A DNA stretch of 60,000 bases, taken from positions 60,407,885 to 60,467,884 of the forward strand of contig CAIIXF020000001.1 in assembly GCA_903813345.2 (NCBI GenBank). The letters run 5' to 3'. A model generated the notes under the pieces. The model made no database searches. It saw only the letters and a list, made by a program, of their open reading frames with translations, and had not been told where the DNA came from. Within the stretch, counting starts at the first letter, position 1; each line of letters begins with the position of its first letter. The stretch is from Owenia fusiformis. Its lineage: Eukaryota; Annelida; Polychaeta; Sabellida; Oweniidae. The position numbers were made by a program, and so were the translations under genes. Positions 12,657 through 23,561 of this stretch are shown piece by piece.

Positions 12657-13262
12657 AGTTGATAGCAAATATCAACACGAGTGAGCGAAGCGAATGAGTG
12701 TTGATATTTGATATCTACGAGGTGATAAAATGATATCACGAGAAATTATGTGATATTGGGTTTATCCCATGATTACAATTACCTTGTGATGTTCTGATCC
12801 AATTTCCAAGACATTGGCAGACAATATAAACTAGAAATTAGAATATCAATTGAATATTTGAAACACTTTATTTTAACTAAATTTTAATTAAAAGTAAATA
12901 ACATGATATTGTTTGTCATAAATACCATTTTTTAATCGTTAGTTAGCAGCCTTCTTATCAAATTATATACACAATCGTAATTCAATACACCAATGAAACT
13001 TAAAGAGAATAAAGAGAATAAATTAACGGACCAATTTTCTCAAAAGAGAATAAATTATCTGACCTAATTTCCAACAATATTGTGGCGCGAAATGCAGATG
13101 TGATATCACACGGATATGCGTGAGATAAACGATATCACACGCATATGAGTTTGATAAACGATTTTCTGGAAAATATCACACGGATTTCAATAATATCAGA
13201 AATATCAATAGCTGTTATTGTACAGATAACACATTAATCGTGGGATAAATCCGTATATTTAA
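12657..13262. mobile_element. Degenerate palindromic repeat block (GATATCAC words)
   Basis: Contains a hairpin at about 12657-12720 (TTGATAGCAAATATCAACAC opposite GTGTTGATATTTGATATC). A second inverted pair joins TTTATCCCATGATTA near 12770 and its counterpart near 13245 (GTGGGATAAA). GATATCACACGGATATG-type words recur at 13100-13190. Boundaries are uncertain; this is probably one or two overlapping foldback elements. Confidence 0.4.
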
Positions 13263-14299
13263 CGTTCAGTCTGTAACGTTTTATACATTTTACGGCTTTG
13301 GTAACTTTTTCATCGAAATGTAAAAATTAAAATGGTACTATTTTGATTGTAAATCAACACAATCACATCCCGAGTAAATTGCTCTAATTTATCCAATTTC
13401 TAATAAAATTCCCCAATGATGTCGTTAATCGAGACACAAAAGCAAACTTCCGTTCGCGGCCTCGTTGCTTACTTTCAACCAATCAAATGTTCGGTTAATC
13501 AATTGTCAATATCTTTCCATTCTTTGCCCATGCAGTCCCTGATAATAGCTGTATCGCAAACGTCTTCCGGAGTAACACGATACATTTTGTAAAAGTATGC
13601 ATCACGTTATTTAATACGTAATATTGCATAAGATAATAGAAGATCATCACTGCGACTGGAGTATATATATGTAGGATATTTCAAAGGCATGCCATTACTT
13701 CATAAAACAGTGGGGAACTGAACACCTATTCAAAGTGATAACGTAGATATAAAATTAAAATTTTGTTAAGAAAAATGGCTGAAATACTGGATGAGAAACA
13801 AGTATACACATGACTTCTAAGGAAGCAAGAACTAGAAAAGGTCGTTTATATAGTTCAGTTAGTTGTAAAAATAACTTGGCCTTAATTACTGTGATAAGCG
13901 GAAGGATTTCAGCCACTAAAGGTTTGCTCAGTGATTTTTCTGTCATCTAATTTTTCAGTTTGTTCGTGAGGGGTTTACTTGCCTCTCTTGGGGTAACAGT
14001 TTAATGGATTCTAATTGATACTTCATCTGTAATAATAATTTAGTAGAACAATATATAATCGATTTCTTAGATAGAAAAGATAAAATCATTGAATCATTAA
14101 AATGTTTTGAAATGATATGAATACTTGTTTTAAATGATAAACGATCGCAATATATGAAAAATAGTAACGTTCCAATATGATTCGATTGTCTAACTTTCTT
14201 TCAGACATTACGATGTTAGTATCCTTCCTAGATTAATCAAACTATGTCAATGTACGGATTTTGTTTTGTGTTTATAGGGAAAATCAGGGACACTCTAAG

Positions 14300-17200
14300 A
14301 TGTTTTGGCAATCTGTCTTCCTCGCAAGCTTCGTGGTGTTGCATTGCCCAACTATTGAAGGAAGAACAATAGGAAATTACGTCACAAACTCTCAATCAGA
14401 AACAGGTAAGACTTTGATATTATTGCTTCGTTAAGTCCAAAATATACCAATGGGGCACGGTGGGACACTTTGTTGGACTCTATACAATGCATTGTTGTAT
14501 GTTGGGCTTTAACAGTGCAGATCTAGCCATAGTCCATTACCAGAAACTTCATCAAGTTAATAATTCTTAAACCCATTATTGTAATCTAAGAGAACGATGA
14601 ACTTTATAGAAATTACTTTTTCGGAATTTCTGTTCAGGGCTCAAATTTTTTACATAAAAATATGATTTTTATAAAACAAATTTTAACCCATTTTCTAAAG
14701 ACGCAACCCTTATTTTTGCAGTTTTCAAAGCTTAAAAAGTACGAGGTGAATTTTAGTTAATACAATATGGTAAGACTGAAAAAGTTCATCGTAACATAAA
14801 CATAATCGGTAGATTAATTCTTTTCACCTCTCTCGAGCGACCAATATTTTATTAAAAAGGTGTCAAGTGGAAACAAATAAATGGGTTTCATACGACAAAA
14901 GTTATTTTACTTTTATGTTGTGAATCTCCATATTGATGATAAATTGGAAGCTATGCATATCAAAGAATTCTGGTATGTCGTATAAAAGAAATGCAATTGC
15001 ATTGCACTTGAGATTGTCAGTTCAATTTATAATGCAAACTTACTGAAAGGTAAGTAAAATTACTGTTTCTTTCTCAAAACCTCATCAATTTTGTCCATTT
15101 TAATCTAATTTTCATTGGTTTCTTGTCAATATGACTCAGAGGACTTCTGTTTACATGGAAATATAGGAAAATAGATAAGGTCAGATCATGTCCACGTACT
15201 TGCACCCTAAATACATGCAGTGGCGTAGCCAGGATTTTGTGACCAGGGGTTCTATTTTTATGTTATTCACAAATCTCCCCCCCCCCCCCTTCACTGGGGT
15301 TCCTCAAATAAAAACATTTGTGTGTAGTTTGTACAAGACCCTGGAGCATAATTTTTTACAGAGGAATATCAACTATTTCGCACAATTTATTCTTTAACTT
15401 AGAAGGTACTTCATCTTGGACAACATTAATCACCCCATGCAATGGCTTAGTCTCGGTTATGCTTTGTTTTAAAAAAAGTTATAAATATTTCTTTGGACGT
15501 CCCCGGATCTGGTAACTCCCTTGGACCAAATCAACTGCAATTGATAATAAAGACGTTTTGAAGCATATAGATCATTTATAAATACAAACGACTGTTCGAA
15601 TATGAAACGTATTTTGTTTAGTTCAGACGGCTTGATAACAAAATAGGCCTACATTATTTGAATATTAATACCATATGATTTTTATTGTTTTTTATTAAGT
15701 AAGTTATTCGCTAAACATATCATGAATGACATTAACATGATCCACCAACGTTTGATTTTCGTGAAAATGGAGAGCAAGTACTCTAAAACGATAACAATAT
15801 AAACATTATATAATCTCTAAGATGAGTGGAAACATTATACAATCTCTAAGATGAGTGGAGTGTATCTGAAAAAACAAAACTTTTTTTGCAATGGATTGAT
15901 TTTTCCTTGAAAAAGTGATGGGTAATAAATATTGCTTGTGTTTATAAATGCATTTAAACGACTCATTTCACAACGTTTTTATTATTTAACGCAATTGATT
16001 TGGTTTGGAGGATTTGCCAGCCCCGGGGACGTTCCAAAAAATATTTTGAATTTTAATTGAAATAAAACAAAACAGAGATGTACACATTTGAAAGAACATG
16101 TGTTTCATCAATATCCCGACTATTCCAGATATTCATTCGTGTAAATGTTAAAAATCTTATGGGACGTCTGCTTTGTTTTCAATAACTTCGTATTGGACAT
16201 AAACTGGCTTAAAACAAAATTCCTACAAAAGACTGATTTAGCCATTGTCCAAGATGATTTATTTTGTCTGAGAAGAAGCAGCTTTTAATAATTGTGCGAA
16301 ATGATTGTTATTTCTAAATATAAAATCTTATGCCATGGGATCTTCCCAAAATTAAACCATCTACCCCCGTGCCTAAGATTGCCAAACTTCTTGAGAGAAG
16401 TGTAACTTCACGATGACATGTTTTTAACAAAATAAGGCTCTCGTGTTCACGATAACAAATATCAATTCATTTACTGGTCATATATGTAGTTCTCAAATTG
16501 CAAAGTAATTTAATGTATCTGGTTGTTTTCCTACAATGAAAATGAATGAGTAAAACCTGTTCTCCCAGGACGACATTGTGTCACGTACTGATGAACGACC
16601 TGATCTAGATATGTCGTACTTCAAATACAATGGAATTCCTCAAGTCTTCCGAACACGTAATTCCATTTAGTTTACTTCAGTTCAGATCAGTAGGCCTATC
16701 TTTATTTCTCAAATCTTCACATAATTTCAATATTTGCTTGATCCAAAATAGTAGATGAAAGTTTATCAGGTAGCAAAGTGGGTAAAAGTCGTAAGATACT
16801 ATGAAACTGCAGTAGAACACCAATTCAATTGAAAATACAAGCAAACGTTTAGTGCTCTTGGTGGTCGATCATTTGAGATATCATTACAGAGGTCATCTTG
16901 CAGATCAATTATAGAGGGCGAATCAAATGCTTATATATTGAAGTATGAATCATTTGATTTCCATGTCTTCGCATGTTCAAGAGCGCATCCATTCACCAAT
17001 TAATATTTCTAGAGGTCGTGCAGTGCCATTACTAATAATACACTGGTGATCCACTCGATTACGCTGGTTACCAAACGATTCGTTTTGGTAACAAAATGGA
17101 ACATCCGGAAGGTACGATTTTTCTCGTTTCCTTATTTTACACGTTGCAGGCAGAATTCCCACGACATTTTTTAACACAAACGTGTATCAGTATCATATGT

Positions 17201-20200
17201 TTAAGAAAGTGTACATATTTGCGAACAAATAGTTCAAGACAACAGAATCGTCGATTTACTTCCTCACTTAAGTTACATAAACGGTTTGGGTTAAAAGTGC
17301 AGATCTTAACTGTTTTTCGAAAAAACCGTTTATGTAACTTGAGTGAGGAAGTAAATCGACGATTCTGTAGTCCTCTGAGCTATTTTTTCGCAAACATGTA
17401 CACTTTCTAAAACATATGATACTGATGCACGTTGTGAGAAAAAAAAACGTCGTGGGGATTCTGCCTACAACGCGTGAAATAAGGAAAAAAGAAAAATCGT
17501 GCCTTCGACGCTCCGTCATTTTGTTACCAAAAACGGTTCGTTTTGGTAACCAGCGTAATCGAGTGGATCATCAGTGATAATAGCTGATCTAGCCTAAAAT
17601 GTATCGAATTTATGGGACAAAGTACAAATATGTTTCGGCAGAAGGTGGACTAATTACAATGGCACATTTAGTTGTGTTTCATTTCGGTGGACTTGTTTGT
17701 TCTATAATTACTGATAAAGTATTGGCTTAAGGTGCCTGTGTCATTAATAACCTTAACACTAAAGCAAGTAGAAAGACGGTGTATTAAAAGAAGTTAACTA
17801 AATTGCTCTGTGTCTTTATAGATCGCTCAAAAAAGATTATTTTACATTACATTACTAGGCCTATAGTGTTTCAGCCTCGAAGTCAAAACTCGTTATTGTT
17901 TGTCTGTTTGTATTATTAATAAGCTAAACAATACTCACCCTTGGTATACGCAGCTAACGAAAATTGACCGGTACGGGTCAAAAGCTGGACCGGTACGGGT
18001 TAACGGTTTTATTTGAATTTAAAACAGCCATAACTTGCTCAATATTGACTTCCTCGTGTCTAATTTGAAATATATGATGCCTCCCGATGCTTTTAAGTAC
18101 CCCAATTTTTACAGATTTTTAAACGGACCAAAACTCTCTAAATGCGCATTTATGCTCTTTTCTCTCGAGAACGACTGTCTCATTTTCACGATAACTTTTA
18201 TTTAGTACTTCTAACATATAAGATCTATTTTTCCCCATCAAGGTATGATGTAAATGGCATGCTATTTACATCTTGTGAGTTTCAATGACGCGCGTTTGAT
18301 TTTATAAAAAATGCCAAACTTTGTGACAAAGAATTTCATCCTGCTTGCAGTGAGAAGACGGACCGGTTCGGGGCAATAGCATGAACATAATTTAGGAATC
18401 TTTATACATGTGTGTTATTGCCCCGAACCGGTCCGTCTTCTCGCTGCAAGCAGGAGGAAATTCTTTGTCACAAAGTTTGGCATTTTTTATAAAATCAAAC
18501 GCGCGTCATTGAAACTCACAAGATGTAAATAACATGTCATTTACATCATACCTTGATGGGGAAAAATAGATCTTATATGTTAGAAGTACTAAATAAAAGT
18601 TATCGTGAAAATGAGACAGTCGTTCTCGAGAGAAAAGAGCATAAATGCGCATTTAGAGAGTTTTGGTCCGTTTAAAAATCTGTAAAAAATTGGGGTACTT
18701 AAAAGCATCGGGAGGCATCATATATTTCAAATTAGACACGAGGAAGACAATATTGAGCAAGTTATGGCTGTTTTAAATTCAAATAAAACCGTTAACCCGT
18801 ACCGGTCCAGCTTTTGACCCGTACCGGTCAATTTTCGTTAGCTGCGTATACCAAGGGTGAATACTGTTAAGTCGCAAAGATACACGTACCCAGAATTTAG
18901 TTTTCGAGTTCTCATTGGAAGTCCTGGGTTTCGATGTGTTTAGTTGCTTTTAGTTTTTTTTATATAACCAATTTTCACAGGCTACACATGGGACTGAACG
19001 GTTGTTGACTATATGCAAATCAATTTTAAATATTTCAGAACGATACGACTTTATAACATTTGTTATTAGCATGTGTTTTGATATCTTTTTCAGACTCAGA
19101 TAATCTCGGTCTATTATTGCGGGCAATACGACTCTTGCAAGATAACCAAGAAAAACAAGATAGCCAGCAAAGTTCAGATATTTTTGAGACAGGGGTGCAG
19201 AACGCAGACGAACAAATTGACCTAGGCAAACGTTGTCACCCTTCACTTCATAAACCATGCAAACGTAAGTTTAGATTATTTGTAGAAACCATTTCATTGT
19301 ACTAGTAATTTTGCCAGATAGAAATTAATCGTTTTGCCCAAAAGACTAGGTTTGGTATGGCAAAAATTGAAATCAGTCATATCTGACCATGACCATATAC
19401 GTGTACAAATACAGCATTTTTAAAATCATGTCATGTCTAAAAGCATTTGCCATACCACCTGTCCTTTAAATCTAATGTAAATCTAAATAAAATTCAGCTA
19501 AATACCACACCGTATTATATATATACTTCTTATATCTGCAAGGGCAATATTTGAAAAACGCTCGTTCACCTCATATCAAACGATAAAACAGAATAAGAAT
19601 CAAAAATAACAAAAATAGAATATTAGGAAATATTACTAAATGTAGTTACAAGCAAGATTTGTGTGCAAAATGGAGCGATTTTTTGACCTGTTCCTATTGC
19701 GTCAGGATCTAGTCCCCTACCCCCCATGCAGATCTTTTCTATGACACAGACATTTTCTTAGGACATTTGATTACGATCCCATTTACCTATGCCACAATAT
19801 ACAGATCGTGCGATACGAAAACAAGCGGTGCGGATATCATGTGCGTAAGGTGCGGATATTAATGGTCGTTTTTCAATTTGAATTTGTGATATTTCATAAA
19901 CTAAGGCATGTTGGGTACTCAATTATAGTCATCCATTTGTAGAGGATACCTTGGGGAAATATAGTTGTATTCTTTATTCTTTAACGACGCACTCAGCATT
20001 CATCCTTGCTCCAAAGCAAAGAATTTGAAATTGCTGCTTTAAATCACAATTTACAGCCTTCATTCAGTATTGGTAATCGAGATAATCAATCGATATAAAT
20101 TATTTTTGCATTTTGAAAGTCATAGACTTTCTGTGTACATTTCTAAAAAATTAAAAACATTTAGCAATATGTGCTACCTGTAAACAAGCGGTGCGGATAT

Positions 20201-22086
20201 CGTCACTTTACGGATATCCACACCGCTTGTTTAGAGGTAGCACATTTTTGTTTGTTTCCCATTTTGTATAAAATTACAAAAAAATATTTCAACTCGCAAA
20301 ATGCAAATATAATTTGTATTGATAGGTCATCTCGATGACCAATATTGAATGAACGCTGTTTACGCTATGAAACAGCTGAAATTTCAAATTATTTGTCTCG
20401 GAGAGAGTATTATTGCTTGATGTGTCGCTATAGAATGAACTATTTACACAATTTATTTTTTGTTAGGGAACGTGTTCACATGTATGAATACAATTGAGTA
20501 CCCAACATGCCTTAGTTGGTGAAATGTTTCGAAATCAAATTCAAAAATGACCGTTAATATCCGCACCTTGCGCACATAATATCCGCATCGCTTGTTTTCG
20601 TATAGCACAGTCTGCATAGATTGTATAATATAAGAGTGAAACCAGAGCGGAATGTTCCACCGGTGTATTAAGTAGGCACAACAATTTACTAGAATTAGCC
20701 ATTTATACCTTGATTGATTAAGATATGAAAGCAGAAGACAAATACACGGATGTTGTAATGACAATGATGAAACGTGTACGTTTTCTAGCTGACGAATTTT
20801 GATTAAAATGGGAGCTTCTTATTTCCTATACATTCTTCATCGATAAAGGAAACAATCAACGTGAACGACAGCAGGTACGGCAGACTATGACAGTGGAATA
20901 TATTGCCAAATGTGTAATCTATGCCAGAGTAAAATTAGCGACAAACGAATTAGAATATGATTTCAATTATGCCATGTTATCAAATGGAAATAGGTCTAAT
21001 CAAATCAGAGCAAATTGCTAGTTCAAAAGCATATAGGTGGGATGAGTATCAAAATGACATGATGCTGAGATTTCATAAATAAATATCTGGATTCTTTTGA
21101 TCGTTATAAAAACCTGGAACTGTGCTATGAATTATATATCCTACTTCCAATAGAAGCTATTGTCCAATATTGATAAAACGCACATTGGTGGATGATATAC
21201 AATATCACGTCCCTGCACTGAAATTATTCAATTATCACTGTGATTATGCAAGATACGTGTATGAGCAGAGTTAGGAACTGAACTGAGTTGATCTAACTGT
21301 ACTCTCAACTATATTTTTGAAGATGACAAAACATTATTAATGGACTCTGCGAATTTTCAACGTTTTTGGGCAAAATAAAGACTTATATTTGAATTTCATA
21401 GTATGTCCAATGTATTGATAAGAACCTTATCTTTCATTTTTTGACACCAGCAACAGCTCAAACGGACCACGTCAAAGCTTACAATAAATTATCAAAAAAT
21501 ATCTGTCAAGCTTTATATCAAGTTTTTATCAATGTCATTGAAAGATGGCAAGGTTGTTTGTATTACATGATACATTCATTTTTATAGTGGGTCTTTAAGA
21601 CCATATCGAACTTGATAACAACATCAACAATATAAAGAAAATATGTATTATCTCAAAGAATTGATTTGTCATTGGTTCTCTCCCATATTTTACCAGCACT
21701 TACTAGGGGCATCCTATGGTTTATCGTCGTGTATTAAGGTTCATTTAATATACATTGGCTCTCTTTTGCAGGCACAGATGATACAAGCCTTAGAGAAAAT
21801 AAGATAGATGCAGTACCAACATTAAACGATCGTACAGGTAAACACGATGTTATCTATCGTAAATTATCCCAAAATATTAACTCAAATTTTGATCTTGGTA
21901 TAAACCTCATTTGTAATACCAAAGCTGTTAATTAGTTGCCATAACGCATCATGAGAATTAAAAACGCATTGGTTATTTAGCATGCTGTCCTCTTTAATAA
22001 ATTGAATATGTTTTATTGTTCCAGAAAAGTTGCTACTCGTGAGGCTTCTTGCTGATTACATCCAGGAAAATTCTAGGACTTTCTAG
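14300..22086 (+). CDS. Secreted peptide precursor with KR-flanked cyclic nonapeptide (134 aa, 4 exons)
   Basis: Exons: 14300-14405, 19094-19264, 21772-21837 and 22025-22086. All joins are GT-AG and all in phase 1, giving 134 residues. Residues 1 to about 21 form a signal peptide (MFWQSVFLASFVVLH...). An acidic, Gln-rich spacer follows, containing the amphipathic stretch LGLLLRAIRLLQDN. Then comes GKR, CHPSLHKPC, KR, a linker, and a C-terminal helix KLLLVRLLADYIQEN. Two Lys-Arg pairs bracket nine residues that begin and end in Cys, as expected for a prohormone-convertase-released, disulfide-closed peptide. Besides Cys in the signal region, these are the only two cysteines. Known precursors of looped peptides (vasopressin, CCAP, MCH, somatostatin types) share the layout, but the loop sequence matches none I know. 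It resembles melanin-concentrating hormone only in ending with basic-Pro-Cys. Function is inferred; gene structure is well supported by the phase agreement. Confidence 0.72.
15214..15300 (+). repeat. Transposon end of the GTGGCGTAGCCAGG type with poly-C tract
   Basis: GCAGTGGCGTAGCCAGGATT followed by a run of C and CTTCACTGG, in intron 1 of the peptide-precursor gene. This kind of terminus is common to dispersed repeats in many animal genomes. I cannot place the matching far end or the superfamily. Confidence 0.4.
17041..17576. mobile_element. 536-bp foldback transposon with 6-bp TSD
   Basis: Two arms of about 250 bp form an inverted repeat. CACTGGTGATCCACTCGATT opens the left arm and its near-complement closes the right arm with CAGTG. 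They meet in a short loop near 17315 (AACTGTTTTTCGAAAAAACC). ATAATA flanks both sides (17035-17040 and 17577-17582). Arms differ at many positions, so the copy is not very young. It lies in intron 1 of the peptide-precursor gene. Related to the fragment at 945-1034. Confidence 0.8.
17936..18859. mobile_element. 924-bp near-perfect palindrome with 6-bp TSD
   Basis: Terminal CACCCTTGGTATACGC on the left and GCGTATACCAAGGGTG on the right. Arms of about 440 bp match almost base for base, and the loop of roughly 45 bp lies around 18375-18420, after GGTTCGGGGCAATA. The direct repeat AATACT flanks it at 17930-17935 and 18860-18865. No protein is encoded. It lies in intron 1 of the peptide-precursor gene, so it would be transcribed with that gene and fold into a long double-stranded hairpin. 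Confidence 0.85.
19802..20614. mobile_element. Foldback element with nested hairpin
   Basis: The left end CAGATCGTGCGATACGAAAA matches the right end in reverse (TTTTCGTATAGCACAGTCTG). The arms carry ACAAGCGGTGCGGATAT and GCATGTTGGGTACTCAATT in inverted orientation. In the centre (about 20171-20245) AACAAGCGGTGCGGATATCG folds against GATATCCACACCGCTTGTTT. A TA lies at the left flank but CA at the right, so a TA duplication is possible but mutated. It sits in intron 2 of the peptide-precursor gene. Confidence 0.7.
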
Positions 22087-22525
22087 ATTCAGCTCAGTTC
22101 GATTGTTCAGCAGTTGAACCATGAAGCAAATAGAGTCATGTGATTCGGATTTAAGGAGAAATTAATGAGATACATTTATTAAAACAACAAATAGACATGA
22201 ACCTATTCTAATTCATCTAGAAGTTATGCGGACATTTTACTAAGTGATTTCTGCTTTAATGGATATTTACTCGATTACAACGATTAGAATTGCTAACACG
22301 CTACTTTTAACAGTTATACAAAAACTATGACTTTTGTGTCGTCATCTGCGGCAGTATAACTAACAATTTAGTGAAACGTCTAGGTGTTAAATACAAGCTT
22401 TTTATTAGATGAGTAGCGCCTGCTGTAAACATTAGGATTTTTGTTCTAACCCGAAAAGAATATGAGTTTTTAATTTGAAGGCAAATGTTATGTAATGAAT
22501 ACAATGAAAACTAAAAATACGGTTT

Positions 22526-22779
22526 CACGCGGTCCTAACTTCGACCGTAATTTGAATTTTTGACCTACCAGATGCTCGAAAATCAAGGATTACGAGTCTC
22601 ATACTGCACCGTTTTTCTTCAAACTTATACCATTAAAAGCAAAACCTTTATATCGGTGCATAATTTACTTTATTGTAAAGAGTCCCTCGTTCTAGTTGCG
22701 TTTTGGTCCCGTAATCCTTGATTTTCAAACATCCGGTAGGTCAAAAATTCAAATTAACGGCCAAAGTTAGGACCGCGTG
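22526..22779. mobile_element. 254-bp palindromic MITE
   Basis: CACGCGGTCCTAACTT and TTTGAATTTTTGACCTACC on the left are mirrored by GGTAGGTCAAAAATTCAAAT and AAAGTTAGGACCGCGTG on the right. ATCAAGGATTACG and CGTAATCCTTGAT form an inner pair. Non-coding. The target duplication is not clear. Confidence 0.7.
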
Positions 22780-23075
22780 GGTTTATAACAGACTACATTT
22801 TCTGTAATTTTACAAGGTTTCAACGCATCTCCAAATCGAGGCAACGCAACACATATATTTACGCTGAATGGCATCGCTTTGAAAATAATACATAACATTG
22901 CCTTTATTTGATTATAAAGTAAACTTGATACGCAATTCAAATAAATCATAATTTCTTGTCATTACTTTAACATTTTGTTTTTGTTCCCTAATGTCTTTGA
23001 CTTGTTTCCATTTTATATTGTCCATGATAATTTAAAAGGGACATAATCGAAACTGTTCGCCTTAGTTAGTAATAC

Positions 23076-23205
23076 CTAGTCTTGCTTCAAGACTGCCCCC
23101 CCCCCTTATCTAATTCTCCAAATCTTTACAATAGTTGAAAAGAAGATAGGGGGTTGGCCTTTGGGGGTTGGGGCTTGGGAGGTCCAGTGTCCTGAAGCAA
23201 GACTA
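23076..23205. mobile_element. 130-bp MITE with 8-bp TSD (hAT-like)
   Basis: TAGTCTTGCTTCA at the left end is inverted at the right (TGAAGCAAGACTA). Flanks carry the 8-bp repeat AGTAATAC at 23068-23075 and 23206-23213. An 8-bp duplication is typical of hAT transposons; the assignment rests on that alone. The interior has a C tract and a GGGGTTGG-rich part. Confidence 0.7.
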
Positions 23206-23415
23206 AGTAATACATATGGTTCGTTTCTCCAAACACCGAGAGACCAGACTTACTTACATTTAGAATGATATAAGAATTGAAGCCCTGGACTCAAATTAAA
23301 TCATTAGACTAGTATAATGTAATGCCGTTATATGAAATACTCTGTTCTGATTGGCTGGTATTGGAAGCACCTTGTCTAGCTACATTTAATGTGAATTAGT
23401 TGCTATGAGATATTA

Positions 23416-23509
23416 TGACGTCACAACCCATAGATAAATTAAACTGTGTGACATATTACACTACGTCATAAATTTCGCTGAAGAGACATAGTTTGATTAT
23501 CTGACGTCA
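23416..23509 (+). promoter_or_regulatory. Two CRE palindromes upstream of the EGF membrane-protein gene
   Basis: Perfect TGACGTCA sites lie at 23416-23423 and 23502-23509, with a partial TACGTCA at about 23463-23469. They are 53-146 bp before the start codon at 23562. TGACGTCA is the canonical CREB/ATF binding site. Location suggests the gene may respond to cAMP or stress signalling; this is inference, as no transcription start is known. Confidence 0.5.
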
Positions 23510-23561
23510 TAGATGTTGATAAAGAGACAGCAAGTTTGTTTTCTAAACAAAAAAGGACAAA

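Larger units (their letters stand above)
22087..23415. other. Intergenic region between the peptide and EGF genes
   Basis: Holds the peptide gene's probable 3' untranslated sequence, two small inverted-repeat elements (listed separately) and the upstream region of the EGF membrane-protein gene. No other gene seen. Confidence 0.5.

Noticed and set aside
17096-17519. Reading frames of 83-104 codons on both strands of the 17-kb foldback
   Set aside because: They mirror each other because the DNA is palindromic. No protein signature.
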